A stretch of 64,000 nt of DNA from Methylophilus aquaticus (GCF_030769565.1 NZ_JAVCAP010000004.1:110371-174370), one strand, 5' to 3'. Positions 26,690-34,543 are shown, counted from the stretch's first letter. Numbers and translations are program-made. The notes: generated by a model not told the origin, from the letters alone.

Positions 26690-26854
26690 CTTTTGCACCC
26701 ACTAAAAAAGTGACTATTTTTGACGAAAGTACCAACATTCTGTCATTTCCGCGTAAGCGGGAATCCATTTTAATTAATCACTTATATGGATCCCCGCTTA
26801 CGCGAGGATGACAAGGTGATGCGTTTTTAGGCATGCGTTTGCTACGTGCAAAAG
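26690..26854. repeat. MITE-like palindromic repeat, copy 2 (inverted relative to copy 1)
   Basis: This 165-bp element is alignable with the reverse complement of 20474-20633 along its length, including the CTTTTGCAC / GTGCAAAAG ends and the palindromic core (CGCGTAAGCGGGAATCCAT / ATGGATCCCCGCTTACGCG). The two copies face each other around receptor 1 and exbB-exbD-tonB. Its right end lies 33 bp before the PEP-CTERM gene. Confidence 0.85.
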
Positions 26855-26887
26855 TCTGATTGATATCAACAAAAGACAGGGCTATTA

Positions 26888-27472
26888 ATGGTTTCTAACA
26901 AAATTAAAAAAATAATGATTGGCTTGGCCGCATTGGTGAGTTTCAACGCTGAAGCCAAAGTTGAGCAGTTTCTGGAAAGCTTTTCCGGAGTGTTTGCGCA
27001 GGATGTCATGATTGATGCGGATTACTTTTCTGGTCAATCCACCTTCTACAGCACCATTGCCAGCTTGACCACAAACCACGAAGTAATCTCATTTTTTCCA
27101 GATTTTTATTTTGCATTTGGGAGCTTTACCCGCACCGATAGCACAGGCTCGTTTACAGGGATGTTCGACCTGAGTACGCAAGTGCCAGACTACAGCAGTA
27201 CGAATCTGCAACTCAGTGGCACCTTTTATATGCAAAACCTGGATAGCGTGGCAAACACCGGTGCCTATGCCAATGCTTTTTTTATGGGAATGGCAACCGG
27301 CTACGTAAATAATCAAGTGCTCAATCTGACGATTGACTGGACCATCGTGACCCCGGATAGCATCAGTAGTGTGCCTGCACCGCCAACCGCATGGCTATTT
27401 GCGAGCGGGTTGCTCATGCTGGGTTTGGCTCACTCAAAGCGTAAGCAAAGATCTGAATGTGCAATTTATTAA
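26888..27472 (+). CDS. PEP-CTERM-tagged exported protein
   Basis: A 194-residue protein with a signal peptide (KIMIGLAALVSFNAEA) and a C-terminal sorting signal: VPAPPTAWLFASGLLMLGLA followed by basic residues (HSKRKQR). This is the form recognised by exosortase systems in Gram-negative bacteria. The mature part is rich in Ser, Thr and Phe, without a recognisable enzyme motif. It is a single gene between the TonB locus and ECF module 2, with no exosortase in the window. It may be a surface or exopolysaccharide-associated protein; the function is unknown. Confidence 0.8.
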   Translation: MVSNKIKKIMIGLAALVSFNAEAKVEQFLESFSGVFAQDVMIDADYFSGQSTFYSTIASLTTNHEVISFFPDFYFAFGSFTRTDSTGSFTGMFDLSTQVPDYSSTNLQLSGTFYMQNLDSVANTGAYANAFFMGMATGYVNNQVLNLTIDWTIVTPDSISSVPAPPTAWLFASGLLMLGLAHSKRKQRSECAIY

Positions 27473-27536
27473 GGCATGCATTTGTATATTTCACGGCTGA
27501 ACGGGCATTTAACGCACAGCATTCAACATGTGAAAT

Positions 27537-27552
27537 TGGTTGTTATCAGCCA
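27537..27552 (+). promoter_or_regulatory. 16-bp palindromic element upstream of ECF sigma gene 2
   Basis: Identical to 18769-18784 (TGGTTGTTATCAGCCA). It begins 111 bp before a sigma-54-like -24 element, compared with 69 bp in module 1; the 42-bp difference equals four helical turns, so a bound activator would lie on the same face of the DNA in both. Confidence 0.65.
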
Positions 27553-27647
27553 GCCTGGTGGTTGATTTGCTTTGATTTAAGGCCAGCTTAACGGCGATGG
27601 ATGCTGGCAGGGTGAGTGAAATCAATAAGTTAGGTGTTCTGTTGCCA

Positions 27648-27662
27648 TGGCATGGATATTGC
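27648..27662 (+). promoter_or_regulatory. Sigma-54-like (-24/-12) element for ECF sigma gene 2
   Basis: TGGCAT-N5-TTGC keeps the GG and GC at the required ten-base distance. The following bases also match module 1 (GATATTGCGG in both). The predicted start (~27674) falls directly before the ATG at 27675. The message would then be leaderless, or a downstream TTG (27687) would be used. This is a weakness of the assignment. Confidence 0.5.
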
Positions 27663-27674
27663 GGTTTAACCAGC

Positions 27675-28193
27675 ATGGATAAAACATTGACATGGTGCGG
27701 GATTAATCTGGAGTGGGCCTATAGCGACCTGCTGGGGTATATCCGCTACAAGGTCGCGTGCCCGCATCAGGCAAAAGATATTCTGCATGATGCGTTTATC
27801 CGTTTTACCGTCTCGGGCAGTGCCAACCGTGATATCGAGCCGCATGCTTATATCCGCAGCATTGCCAAGCATTTGATTGTCGATGCCTACCATGCCAACC
27901 AGCGCTTTGTCTCGCTGGATGCCGATGCGGGCCTCCAGCATGCGTGGTTGAATGAGCCGACATTGTCGGTCGAGCATCTTAATGACATCAAGCAGCGGCT
28001 GGAAGTAATACAGCACATTCTGGAGCAATTGCCACCACGCTGCCGGCAAGTGTTTTGGATGTACCGGGTAGAAGGCTACACCCACAGCGAAATTGCAGCA
28101 AAGCTGGGCATCAGCAAAAACATGGTAGAGCGGCACGTTATGCGCGCCATTCTGGATTTAAGCAGTGCACGTGCATTGATTGCAGCAGACTAA
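27675..28193 (+). CDS. FecI-like ECF sigma factor (module 2)
   Basis: A 172-residue ECF sigma factor with region 2 at ~10-75 (HQAKDILHDAFIRFTVS, AYIRSIAKHLIVDAYHANQRF) and region 4 at ~110-160 (LPPRCRQVFWMYRVEGYTHSEIAAKLGISKNMVERHVMRA in two helices). The frame is open to an ATG at 27597, but the conserved part and the promoter-like element favour 27675. It is followed 20 nt later by a FecR gene and then receptor 2. It is only distantly similar to the module 1 sigma factor, so the modules probably have separate promoter specificities. Confidence 0.88.
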   Translation: MDKTLTWCGINLEWAYSDLLGYIRYKVACPHQAKDILHDAFIRFTVSGSANRDIEPHAYIRSIAKHLIVDAYHANQRFVSLDADAGLQHAWLNEPTLSVEHLNDIKQRLEVIQHILEQLPPRCRQVFWMYRVEGYTHSEIAAKLGISKNMVERHVMRAILDLSSARALIAAD

Positions 28194-28213
28194 TTAAAGA
28201 TGACCACATAACC

Positions 28214-29212
28214 ATGAGTCGCATAATGGGTAAACATGAAGACAACATCAGGCAAGCGGCTGTCCGCTGGTATATGCGGATGCGTGAGGCTGCGCCAGAT
28301 GCGCCGGAGCGGACCACATTTGAAATGTGGCTACTGTCTGACCGCCGGCATCAGTCTGCCTATCGTCTGATTGAATCCACCATGGAAGATTTTACCTCGA
28401 CTGATCGCTTGAGAAACTTGTCGAATGCCATGACGCAAAAGCAGTTTTTCGAGAAAACACAGCGCAGCAAAAAACGCTCAAAACTTGCCTCCGGTTTGGC
28501 TACGCTGGTGCTATGCCTCGGCTTGGGCTGGTTAGGGCATGGCCAATACCAAACCTGGCAAGCCGCACCGGTTTCACAGCAAACCCAAAACACTGCGGTG
28601 GCGCAAATTATCAAGCGCACGCTGGAAGATGGCTCCGTGATCACGGCGAACGCCAACAGCACCCTGGAGATCACCTACTATCGCCATCAGCGTCTGGTGA
28701 AACTCAAACAGGGTGAAGCCATTTTTGAAGTCGCCAGAGATGCCGAACGGCCTTTTGTGGTGGAAACCGCACAAGCCAAAGTCACGGTGCTGGGCACCCG
28801 CTTTGCCGTTAACCAACTGGCTAACCGCGTGCGCATTAGCGTCGATCATGGCAGCGTGCACGTGGCACGTGCCGATGGCCGTGCAGGCAGTTTGATTTTG
28901 CATCACGGACAAGTGGCCGAAATCGTACTGCGCGAAGCGCCCGAGTACGTCAACCGCAATGCCGCCGATGGCTTTGGCTTTGCCAAAGGCATGATGATGT
29001 TTGACCGTGCCGATATGTTTGAAGTGGCTGAAACCTTGTCACGCTACCGTCAGCAGCCCGTAAAAGCCATGTTTTTTGGCGATAACACTCCCAAAATCAA
29101 CGCCGTACTCAAGGCGGGCGAGGTTGAAGAGTTTATCCGCAACTTGCCAAGCTCGGTACCCGTTGTATTAAATCGCAAGCCGGACGGTCTGGTGATTGAA
29201 CCCGCCAGATAA
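28214..29212 (+). CDS. FecR-like anti-sigma/sigma regulator (module 2)
   Basis: A 332-residue FecR-family protein with an N-terminal cytoplasmic domain (QAAVRWYMRMREAAPDAPER ... FEMWLLSDRRHQSAYRLIES), a transmembrane helix at ~95-115 (LASGLATLVLCLGLGWLGH) and a periplasmic FecR domain (RTLEDGSVITANANSTLEI, VTVLGTRFAVNQL). The C-terminal part ends in VPVVLNRKPDGLVI. The ATG at 28214 is chosen; upstream in-frame starts lie inside the sigma gene. It should transduce the receptor 2 signal. Confidence 0.9.
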   Translation: MSRIMGKHEDNIRQAAVRWYMRMREAAPDAPERTTFEMWLLSDRRHQSAYRLIESTMEDFTSTDRLRNLSNAMTQKQFFEKTQRSKKRSKLASGLATLVLCLGLGWLGHGQYQTWQAAPVSQQTQNTAVAQIIKRTLEDGSVITANANSTLEITYYRHQRLVKLKQGEAIFEVARDAERPFVVETAQAKVTVLGTRFAVNQLANRVRISVDHGSVHVARADGRAGSLILHHGQVAEIVLREAPEYVNRNAADGFGFAKGMMMFDRADMFEVAETLSRYRQQPVKAMFFGDNTPKINAVLKAGEVEEFIRNLPSSVPVVLNRKPDGLVIEPAR

Positions 29213-29301
29213 ATATTTACAACTTTTATTGTCATCCCATATCAGGTGTTTTGCAGGCTCGCCAGTTACATCACTAACAAGATGTAATTTTTGGACGGGC
29301 T

Positions 29302-32300
29302 ATGCAAAACTACACCATTAAACAAGCCGTGCTGGCAGCGGCCATCGGGGTCACTTTTCACCTGCACACCCCTGCGCATGCCGCAGAGTTCAACACCCAG
29401 CTCCCGGCTGATCCCGGCGATGAGTTTCAAATCCCCATCACGCTCGACATGCCAGCACAGCCACTGGCCGCAGCTCTCCGCCAGTTTGCCATTCAAACCA
29501 ACCTCTCACTGACCGTAGATAGCGCCCTCATCGTTGATAAAAAATCCCCCGCCGTCAAAGGCCGCATGGCGCGTAAAGAAGCCTTGAAGCGGCTACTTGA
29601 TGGCACTGGCCTGCAAGGCAAGATTGACGGTGAAAAAATAGTAATTCAACGTGCTGTAAAAGCTGAAACGAAGTCGGTGGATGTAGACAAGGTGGAGGTG
29701 CGCGCCAAACGCTTTTATGAATTGGGTCCATTGCCTGGCTTGGGTTTAACCAAGGAAGAAATCCCCGGTAACGTGCAAAGCATTTCGGCTAAAGAAATCA
29801 AAGAGGCACATTCGTTAAGTATCACGGATCTCATGAACCGTAAGCTGCAGTCAGTAACGGTGAATGATTACCAGGGCAACCCATTTCAAATGGATGTGCA
29901 GTACCGTGGTTTTACCGCAGGCCCACAGATTGGTACTCCACAAGGCTTGTCAGTATTCATCGATGGTATTCGAGTAAACGAACCATTTGGCGATGTAGTT
30001 AACTGGGACATGCTACCAATGAATGCGCTTGCCAGCGTGGATGTATTTCCAGGCTCTAATCCTATCTTCGGTTTAAACACGCTAGGCGGTGCTTTTTCCC
30101 TTAAAACAAAAGATGGCTTTAATAACGCTGGCGCCGATGTTGATATTTTGACTGGCTCATTTGGGCGTAAGCAACTTCAAGTTGAAGGCGGCTGGAATAA
30201 CGGAGAACTTGCGTTATTCGGTGCGGGAAATTTCTTTTTAGAAGATGGATGGCGCCAAAACTCACCTAGCCGGGTCAATCAGGCTTTTGGTAAAGCCAGC
30301 TATCGTGGCGATAAACTCGATTTGAGCTTAAGCACCTTACTGGTGCAAAACAAATTGGTGGGCAATGGGTTGCTACCGAGTGAAATGTATGCCCAAGATC
30401 CTACCAGCATTTTTACTGGACCTGACAAAACTACGAATAATCTTGCTCAGTTTCAATTATCAGGTGCATTTCAAGCGACGGAGACCTTTAGTGTGACTGG
30501 TCAGGTGTATCGCCGCAATAGTCGCCGTCATCAAGAGGGGGCTGACGTGTTTACAGGGATTGAGGATGACGCCTTAGCACGTCGTATTCCTTCATCTACA
30601 GAGCAATATACCTGCTTGTTTACAAGTAGCGCAAATAATCTTTATGGTGTGCCAGATTACGTAGTCGTTTCAATTGCTGAAGATAGTCCGGGCTCTGGGA
30701 CATATGACTCCTTTAGCAATTCATTCATCTTAGATGCGCTTGGCGGATTTGCAGACTTAAGCACGGATTCAACTGGCAATACATTAACAAACTATTCAGA
30801 TGCAGTATTTAATGCCGAAGTACCTGAATACTATGCAAATGTGTTGAAGTATCAATACACTTATTTTAGAAACCTGTGGGAAACCAGAGTTTATAACAGA
30901 GAAGAGGAGTCTGTAGCGTTTGCTGGGGCTTCGCCTGAGTTTAGCGGTACAACTGAGGGTGGGGAGGATTCTTATCGACTAGCCGATTTTCGGGTAGGTA
31001 CATTCCCAACAGCATCAGGAGCAACCGTTTATTTCAATTTAGACAATTTTTATTATTCCACAGTCAATGGTGTCAATTATAAAAATTGGTTGATTCTCAC
31101 AACGCCAACTAATAATGACAACTGTACTGCCACTCAGCTTGCGGATGCGACAAACGAGCAGGGCAAAGGTGCTTTTACCTACATTGCGCCAAATACTAAT
31201 ACGGTAGCTACAGTGGATGGTGCTGGTAGTGGAACAGGTGGGGTAGTCTACGAGGTTGACCCTGATACCGGTAAAAAATATTACACGCCAACTGCGATAT
31301 TTACCGATAACCAGATTGACCAAATCACCAACGGCGCTTCAGTGCAGCTCAACTGGCACCTTGATCATCATAAAGTGATGGTGGGGGCTTCTATTGATGC
31401 CGCAGATGCTACTTATGCTAACAAACAACGCTTGGGCCTGTTGGATGCAAGCCGTAATGCGTATCTTGCCCCAGATGATATCCACCCAATGTATGCAGGT
31501 GCAGATCAATGGGTCAGCAATAATGATTTTTCTGGCACACAAACTACTAAGAGTATTTATTTTAGTGAAACCTGGAGCCCAGTTGATAACTGGCACTTCA
31601 GTATGTCAGGCCGCTATAACGATACTCAAACAAAAAACAAAATTGCGGCGCGCCGTGGCATAGGTGCGTACGAGATCGGTGATGTGATTGGCTATCCAGA
31701 TCTTTACAATATTTGTACTGATGCAGCCTGTACCGGTGTTTCTACAAATTACACCATACCTAGAATCACCAATGCACTGGATAGTGCTGAAACAGAGAAG
31801 TTTAAGTTTAACTCGTTTAATCCGCAATTGGGCGCCAGTTGGCAAGCCAGGCCAGATCTCAATCTTTATGCAAACTGGGCTCAGGGTACACGCGTGCCCA
31901 GCGTGATTGAGCTAGGTTGTGCACTGGATCACACTCCTTCTGGCATATTTTCAAGCGATGGAAATGGCGGAACTTATGAAGTGCCAAAAAGTATTGCTGA
32001 GAATCGCCAATGCACCTTACCAACCACCCTCTCAGGTGACCCTTATCTGCCACAAATTAAAGCAACCAGTTATGAAGTGGGGATGAGGGGTACGTGGGGT
32101 GAGAGCACACAATGGAATATCAATGCGTATCAAACTGATCTCAAAGATGACATCTATTTTGTAGCCATTGGTAACGGTCGAGGATTCTTTGACACTATAG
32201 GCAAGACCCGTCGTCGTGGTATTGAGGCTGGCTTTAAAGGAAATGTTGATAGATTACATTTTGGTCTTAATTATGGCCTCACCGATGCTACCTTTCAGAA

Positions 32301-32910
32301 TGATTTCCTGATGTTTAGCGCTGATAACAGTAGCTCCAGAACTATCAGTACGCTAGGTGAAGGGGTGATTAATGTGAAGCCGGGTGATCGCATGCCTGGC
32401 GTTTCGCTACATAACCTAAACGGGACGCTCAGTTACGATCTCACCGATAACTGGAATGTCGGTCTGACCATGGTCGCACACTCTGATAGCTTTTTGCGTG
32501 GCAACGAGAATAACGAGCATCAAGTGGGTGTTTCACGCACTTATACCGCTATTAGGCAGGTAGATGATGGCAGTGGCAATGGTACGACTAAAGCTGAGGT
32601 TTATACCCGTACATTAGCGCCTACCACTAACCCAGGTAAGGCGCCCGGTTATGCGACATTCAACTTTCAAAGTAGTTATCGCTTCAATAAAGAGTGGACA
32701 GCCACAGTGCTAGTCACCAACTTATTTGATAAAGAGTATTTCACTGCTGGTCGCCTGGGCAGAAACCCTTTTTCACCGAGCGTATTAGGCAATATTGGGC
32801 CTGATGGCTACAACCATAACTCTAATGATTGGCGCAGCACTAACTATATAGCCCCGAGTGCACCGCGCGGAGTATGGTTTAGCTTGAATTGGCATTTCCA
32901 GCCAGATTAA
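29302..32910 (+). CDS. TonB-dependent receptor with N-terminal signalling (STN) domain, receptor 2
   Basis: A 1202-residue outer-membrane transducer. A signal peptide ends near AHA-AEF (~31) and an STN domain lies at ~48-120 (ITLDMPAQPLAAALRQFAIQ). The plug begins ~155 (IPGNVQSISAKEI) and the barrel ends in LNWHFQPD. From VEVRAKRFYE onward it is highly similar to receptor 1 except for ~195 residues (30616-31200) after EQYTC, which differ in sequence and length. Its STN domain is also distinct, fitting a separate FecR partner. One 234-bp tract is identical at the nucleotide level. The substrate is unknown. Confidence 0.92.
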   Translation: MQNYTIKQAVLAAAIGVTFHLHTPAHAAEFNTQLPADPGDEFQIPITLDMPAQPLAAALRQFAIQTNLSLTVDSALIVDKKSPAVKGRMARKEALKRLLDGTGLQGKIDGEKIVIQRAVKAETKSVDVDKVEVRAKRFYELGPLPGLGLTKEEIPGNVQSISAKEIKEAHSLSITDLMNRKLQSVTVNDYQGNPFQMDVQYRGFTAGPQIGTPQGLSVFIDGIRVNEPFGDVVNWDMLPMNALASVDVFPGSNPIFGLNTLGGAFSLKTKDGFNNAGADVDILTGSFGRKQLQVEGGWNNGELALFGAGNFFLEDGWRQNSPSRVNQAFGKASYRGDKLDLSLSTLLVQNKLVGNGLLPSEMYAQDPTSIFTGPDKTTNNLAQFQLSGAFQATETFSVTGQVYRRNSRRHQEGADVFTGIEDDALARRIPSSTEQYTCLFTSSANNLYGVPDYVVVSIAEDSPGSGTYDSFSNSFILDALGGFADLSTDSTGNTLTNYSDAVFNAEVPEYYANVLKYQYTYFRNLWETRVYNREEESVAFAGASPEFSGTTEGGEDSYRLADFRVGTFPTASGATVYFNLDNFYYSTVNGVNYKNWLILTTPTNNDNCTATQLADATNEQGKGAFTYIAPNTNTVATVDGAGSGTGGVVYEVDPDTGKKYYTPTAIFTDNQIDQITNGASVQLNWHLDHHKVMVGASIDAADATYANKQRLGLLDASRNAYLAPDDIHPMYAGADQWVSNNDFSGTQTTKSIYFSETWSPVDNWHFSMSGRYNDTQTKNKIAARRGIGAYEIGDVIGYPDLYNICTDAACTGVSTNYTIPRITNALDSAETEKFKFNSFNPQLGASWQARPDLNLYANWAQGTRVPSVIELGCALDHTPSGIFSSDGNGGTYEVPKSIAENRQCTLPTTLSGDPYLPQIKATSYEVGMRGTWGESTQWNINAYQTDLKDDIYFVAIGNGRGFFDTIGKTRRRGIEAGFKGNVDRLHFGLNYGLTDATFQNDFLMFSADNSSSRTISTLGEGVINVKPGDRMPGVSLHNLNGTLSYDLTDNWNVGLTMVAHSDSFLRGNENNEHQVGVSRTYTAIRQVDDGSGNGTTKAEVYTRTLAPTTNPGKAPGYATFNFQSSYRFNKEWTATVLVTNLFDKEYFTAGRLGRNPFSPSVLGNIGPDGYNHNSNDWRSTNYIAPSAPRGVWFSLNWHFQPD
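30037..30270 (+). repeat. 234-bp tract identical to receptor 1 gene (21497-21730)
   Basis: The partner of 21497-21730, bounded by mismatches at 30036 and 30271. It encodes the end of the plug and the first barrel strands. Codon choices upstream and downstream differ from receptor 1, so the identity reflects recombination rather than selection on the protein alone. Confidence 0.9.
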
Positions 32911-32943
32911 TGATTCGGCACTTTAATTTAGGAGAAAGTCCCA

Positions 32944-32994
32944 ATGACGCCAGGTGAAAGCTTAATTAAATTTATGCTGGCGGGTAAAAATTGA
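32944..32994 (+). CDS. Possible 16-codon ORF or gene remnant after receptor 2
   Basis: ATG at 32944 is preceded by TAGGAGAAAG, a good ribosome site with suitable spacing, and reads MTPGESLIKFMLAGKN before a TGA. It lies 33 nt after the receptor 2 stop and just before IS-related sequence. It may be the truncated 5' end of a gene once following the receptor, or a microprotein. The peptide itself carries no recognised signature. Confidence 0.3.
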   Translation: MTPGESLIKFMLAGKN

Positions 32995-33068
32995 GAATTA
33001 AAAGGCATTTGTGACTACCAAGCAAAAGAGGTGGCCCCGTTTAGTTGGACAGCAAAACATATGGGGTC

Positions 33069-33230
33069 AGATACCGTCTTGAATTGCAAGCCCCTTGAGT
33101 GGAATTTCTGCATCAAAAGGTTTACCTGACTTAATTACTCCGTAAATCAAATGCACCAATTTTCGCATCACCGCGCCGATCACCGCTTTAGGTGCCAGCC
33201 CGTTTGACCGCATTCTCTCACCAAAGACCT
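33069..33230 (-). pseudogene. Truncated 3' end of an IS110-family transposase gene
   Basis: This stretch is a diverged copy of the 3' end of the adjacent transposase, covering its last ~50 codons (GERMRSNGLAPKAVIGAVMRK ... AEIPLKGLAIQDGI when read on the minus strand). It begins with the same AGATACCGTCT (33069-33079) found at both ends of the complete element. Homology stops near 33230, and 16 unrelated bases follow before the complete copy. It is the remnant of an earlier insertion at the same site. Confidence 0.8.
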
Positions 33231-33250
33231 GTAACGTGGGAAGCTTAGGG

Positions 33251-34255
33251 TCAGATACCGTCTTGAATTGCAAGTCCCTTGAGAGGAATTTCCGCATCAA
33301 AAGGTTTGCCTGATTTAATCACCCCGTAAATCAAATGCACCAGCTTGCGCATCACTGCACCAATCACTGCTTTGGGCGCCAGCCCATTTGAGCGCATTCT
33401 CTCACCAAACACCTTAAGCGCAGGATTATGTCGCAAAGCCACCATCCCCGGCATATAGGGCGCCTTTCGGAGCGCAGCATGCCCAGTTCTCGCAATCATG
33501 GTTCTACCTTTGACCGAACTGCCAGACTCACGCTGTTTAGGCGTAATCCCCACATAAGCAGCCAAAGCTTTGCCATTGGTGAATCGACGTACATCGCCTG
33601 CATAAGCCAGCACTTTGGCAATGGTGACATGACCCAATCCAGGTATCGTAGCCATCAACTCGGCATCCTGTTTTAACTCTGGATGTCCGTCAATATGGTC
33701 GTCAATGTCTTTTTCTATCTGGGTGATTTGTGCATTAAGCCAGTCAATGTGCTGCTGAACATGCCCAATTACCAACACCTCACCGCTAGCTTGATGCGCT
33801 TCGAGACGATTCATTTCTTGCTGGTGCATGTCTTGTAGCGCTTGTCGCCGCTCTACAAGGGCGCGTAACTGTCGATAGGCTGGGCTGGGTGGCACCCATA
33901 AGCTAGGCTGTAAGGCCATGCAGAATCTGGCCAGCAAGGCAGCATCGGATTTGTCTGTCTTATTTCTGGCAAGCTCACTTTGTGCAAAGCCTTTAATCCG
34001 TGCAGGGTTGACGACACTGACTTGCCAGCCAAGACTCACCAGCGCCAAAGCTACTTGTTCGCTGTATGGGCCGGTTGCTTCAAGACACAGGTGTGCTTGA
34101 TTTGTACAGACTTCATACGCCAATAACCACTGATGCAATGCTTGAAATCCGTCTGCTTGATTGGGGAACACTTTGGATTTGAATTTACCGTGACGCATGA
34201 TCACGCAATCCAGTTTACGTTTAGCCACATCAATACCAATATAGCTTTTATCCAT
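33251..34255 (-). CDS. IS110-family transposase
   Basis: A 334-residue DEDD-type transposase. The N-terminal RuvC-like domain begins with YIGIDVAKRKLDCVIM and includes LCLEATGPYSEQVALAL and ARNKTDKSDAALLARF. The C-terminal Tnp20 domain has MATIPGLGHVTIAKVLAYAG, YVGITPKQRESGSSVKG and ARTGHAALRKAPYMPGM, which contains the catalytic serine region. The start ATG at 34255 is preferred; an in-frame ATG at 34273 would add six residues. The stop codon lies inside the repeated AGATACCGTCT block. The gene appears intact. Confidence 0.92.
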   Translation of the reverse strand: MDKSYIGIDVAKRKLDCVIMRHGKFKSKVFPNQADGFQALHQWLLAYEVCTNQAHLCLEATGPYSEQVALALVSLGWQVSVVNPARIKGFAQSELARNKTDKSDAALLARFCMALQPSLWVPPSPAYRQLRALVERRQALQDMHQQEMNRLEAHQASGEVLVIGHVQQHIDWLNAQITQIEKDIDDHIDGHPELKQDAELMATIPGLGHVTIAKVLAYAGDVRRFTNGKALAAYVGITPKQRESGSSVKGRTMIARTGHAALRKAPYMPGMVALRHNPALKVFGERMRSNGLAPKAVIGAVMRKLVHLIYGVIKSGKPFDAEIPLKGLAIQDGI

Positions 34256-34487
34256 ATCACCATTGAGATTCATCGTTAACCATCCTCGTATGCAGGCTTT
34301 GCGCCCAAGTTACCGTTCGGTTTATAAACGTGAAACGAGTCGAGGCACCAATCTGACCCACAGGCTTTGATATTATTGGCCTAAAGTCTAGCCGATGTCA
34401 CTCGACTCAGCTGACTCAATCACAGGCAATAGTGTAAGGCTTGTCGGAGATTTTTGTTCAGCAATGACATGATACGAGATACCGTCT
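33253..34487 (-). mobile_element. IS110-family insertion sequence
   Basis: One transposase gene plus a ~200-nt noncoding region on its 5' side. Identical 11-base AGATACCGTCT sequences lie at 33253-33263 and 34477-34487 and probably mark or flank the ends; exact termini are not certain. There are no long terminal inverted repeats, as expected for IS110. It is inserted between receptor 2 and a toxin-antitoxin pair, next to a fragment of a related element. Confidence 0.75.
34274..34476 (-). other. Noncoding 5' region of the IS110 element (possible bridge RNA)
   Basis: About 200 nt without a reading frame lie between the transposase start and the outer AGATACCGTCT repeat. IS110-type elements encode a structured bridge RNA in the noncoding end upstream of the transposase that specifies target and donor. 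Position and length fit, but I could not resolve the two binding loops by eye. Confidence 0.4.
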
Positions 34488-34543
34488 GACCGTTGTTTGT
34501 GGTAGCCCCTCGTTTGTGTTTTGACAAAACTAATACACAGCGT

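Noticed and set aside
20720..32910. Assigning the receptors to ferric citrate, cobalamin or lanthanide uptake
   Set aside because: No diagnostic neighbour or binding motif is visible; family membership alone does not define the ligand.
33067..33300. A separate 77-codon gene on the minus strand
   Set aside because: It is a chimera of the truncated transposase end and the first bases of the adjacent intact element.
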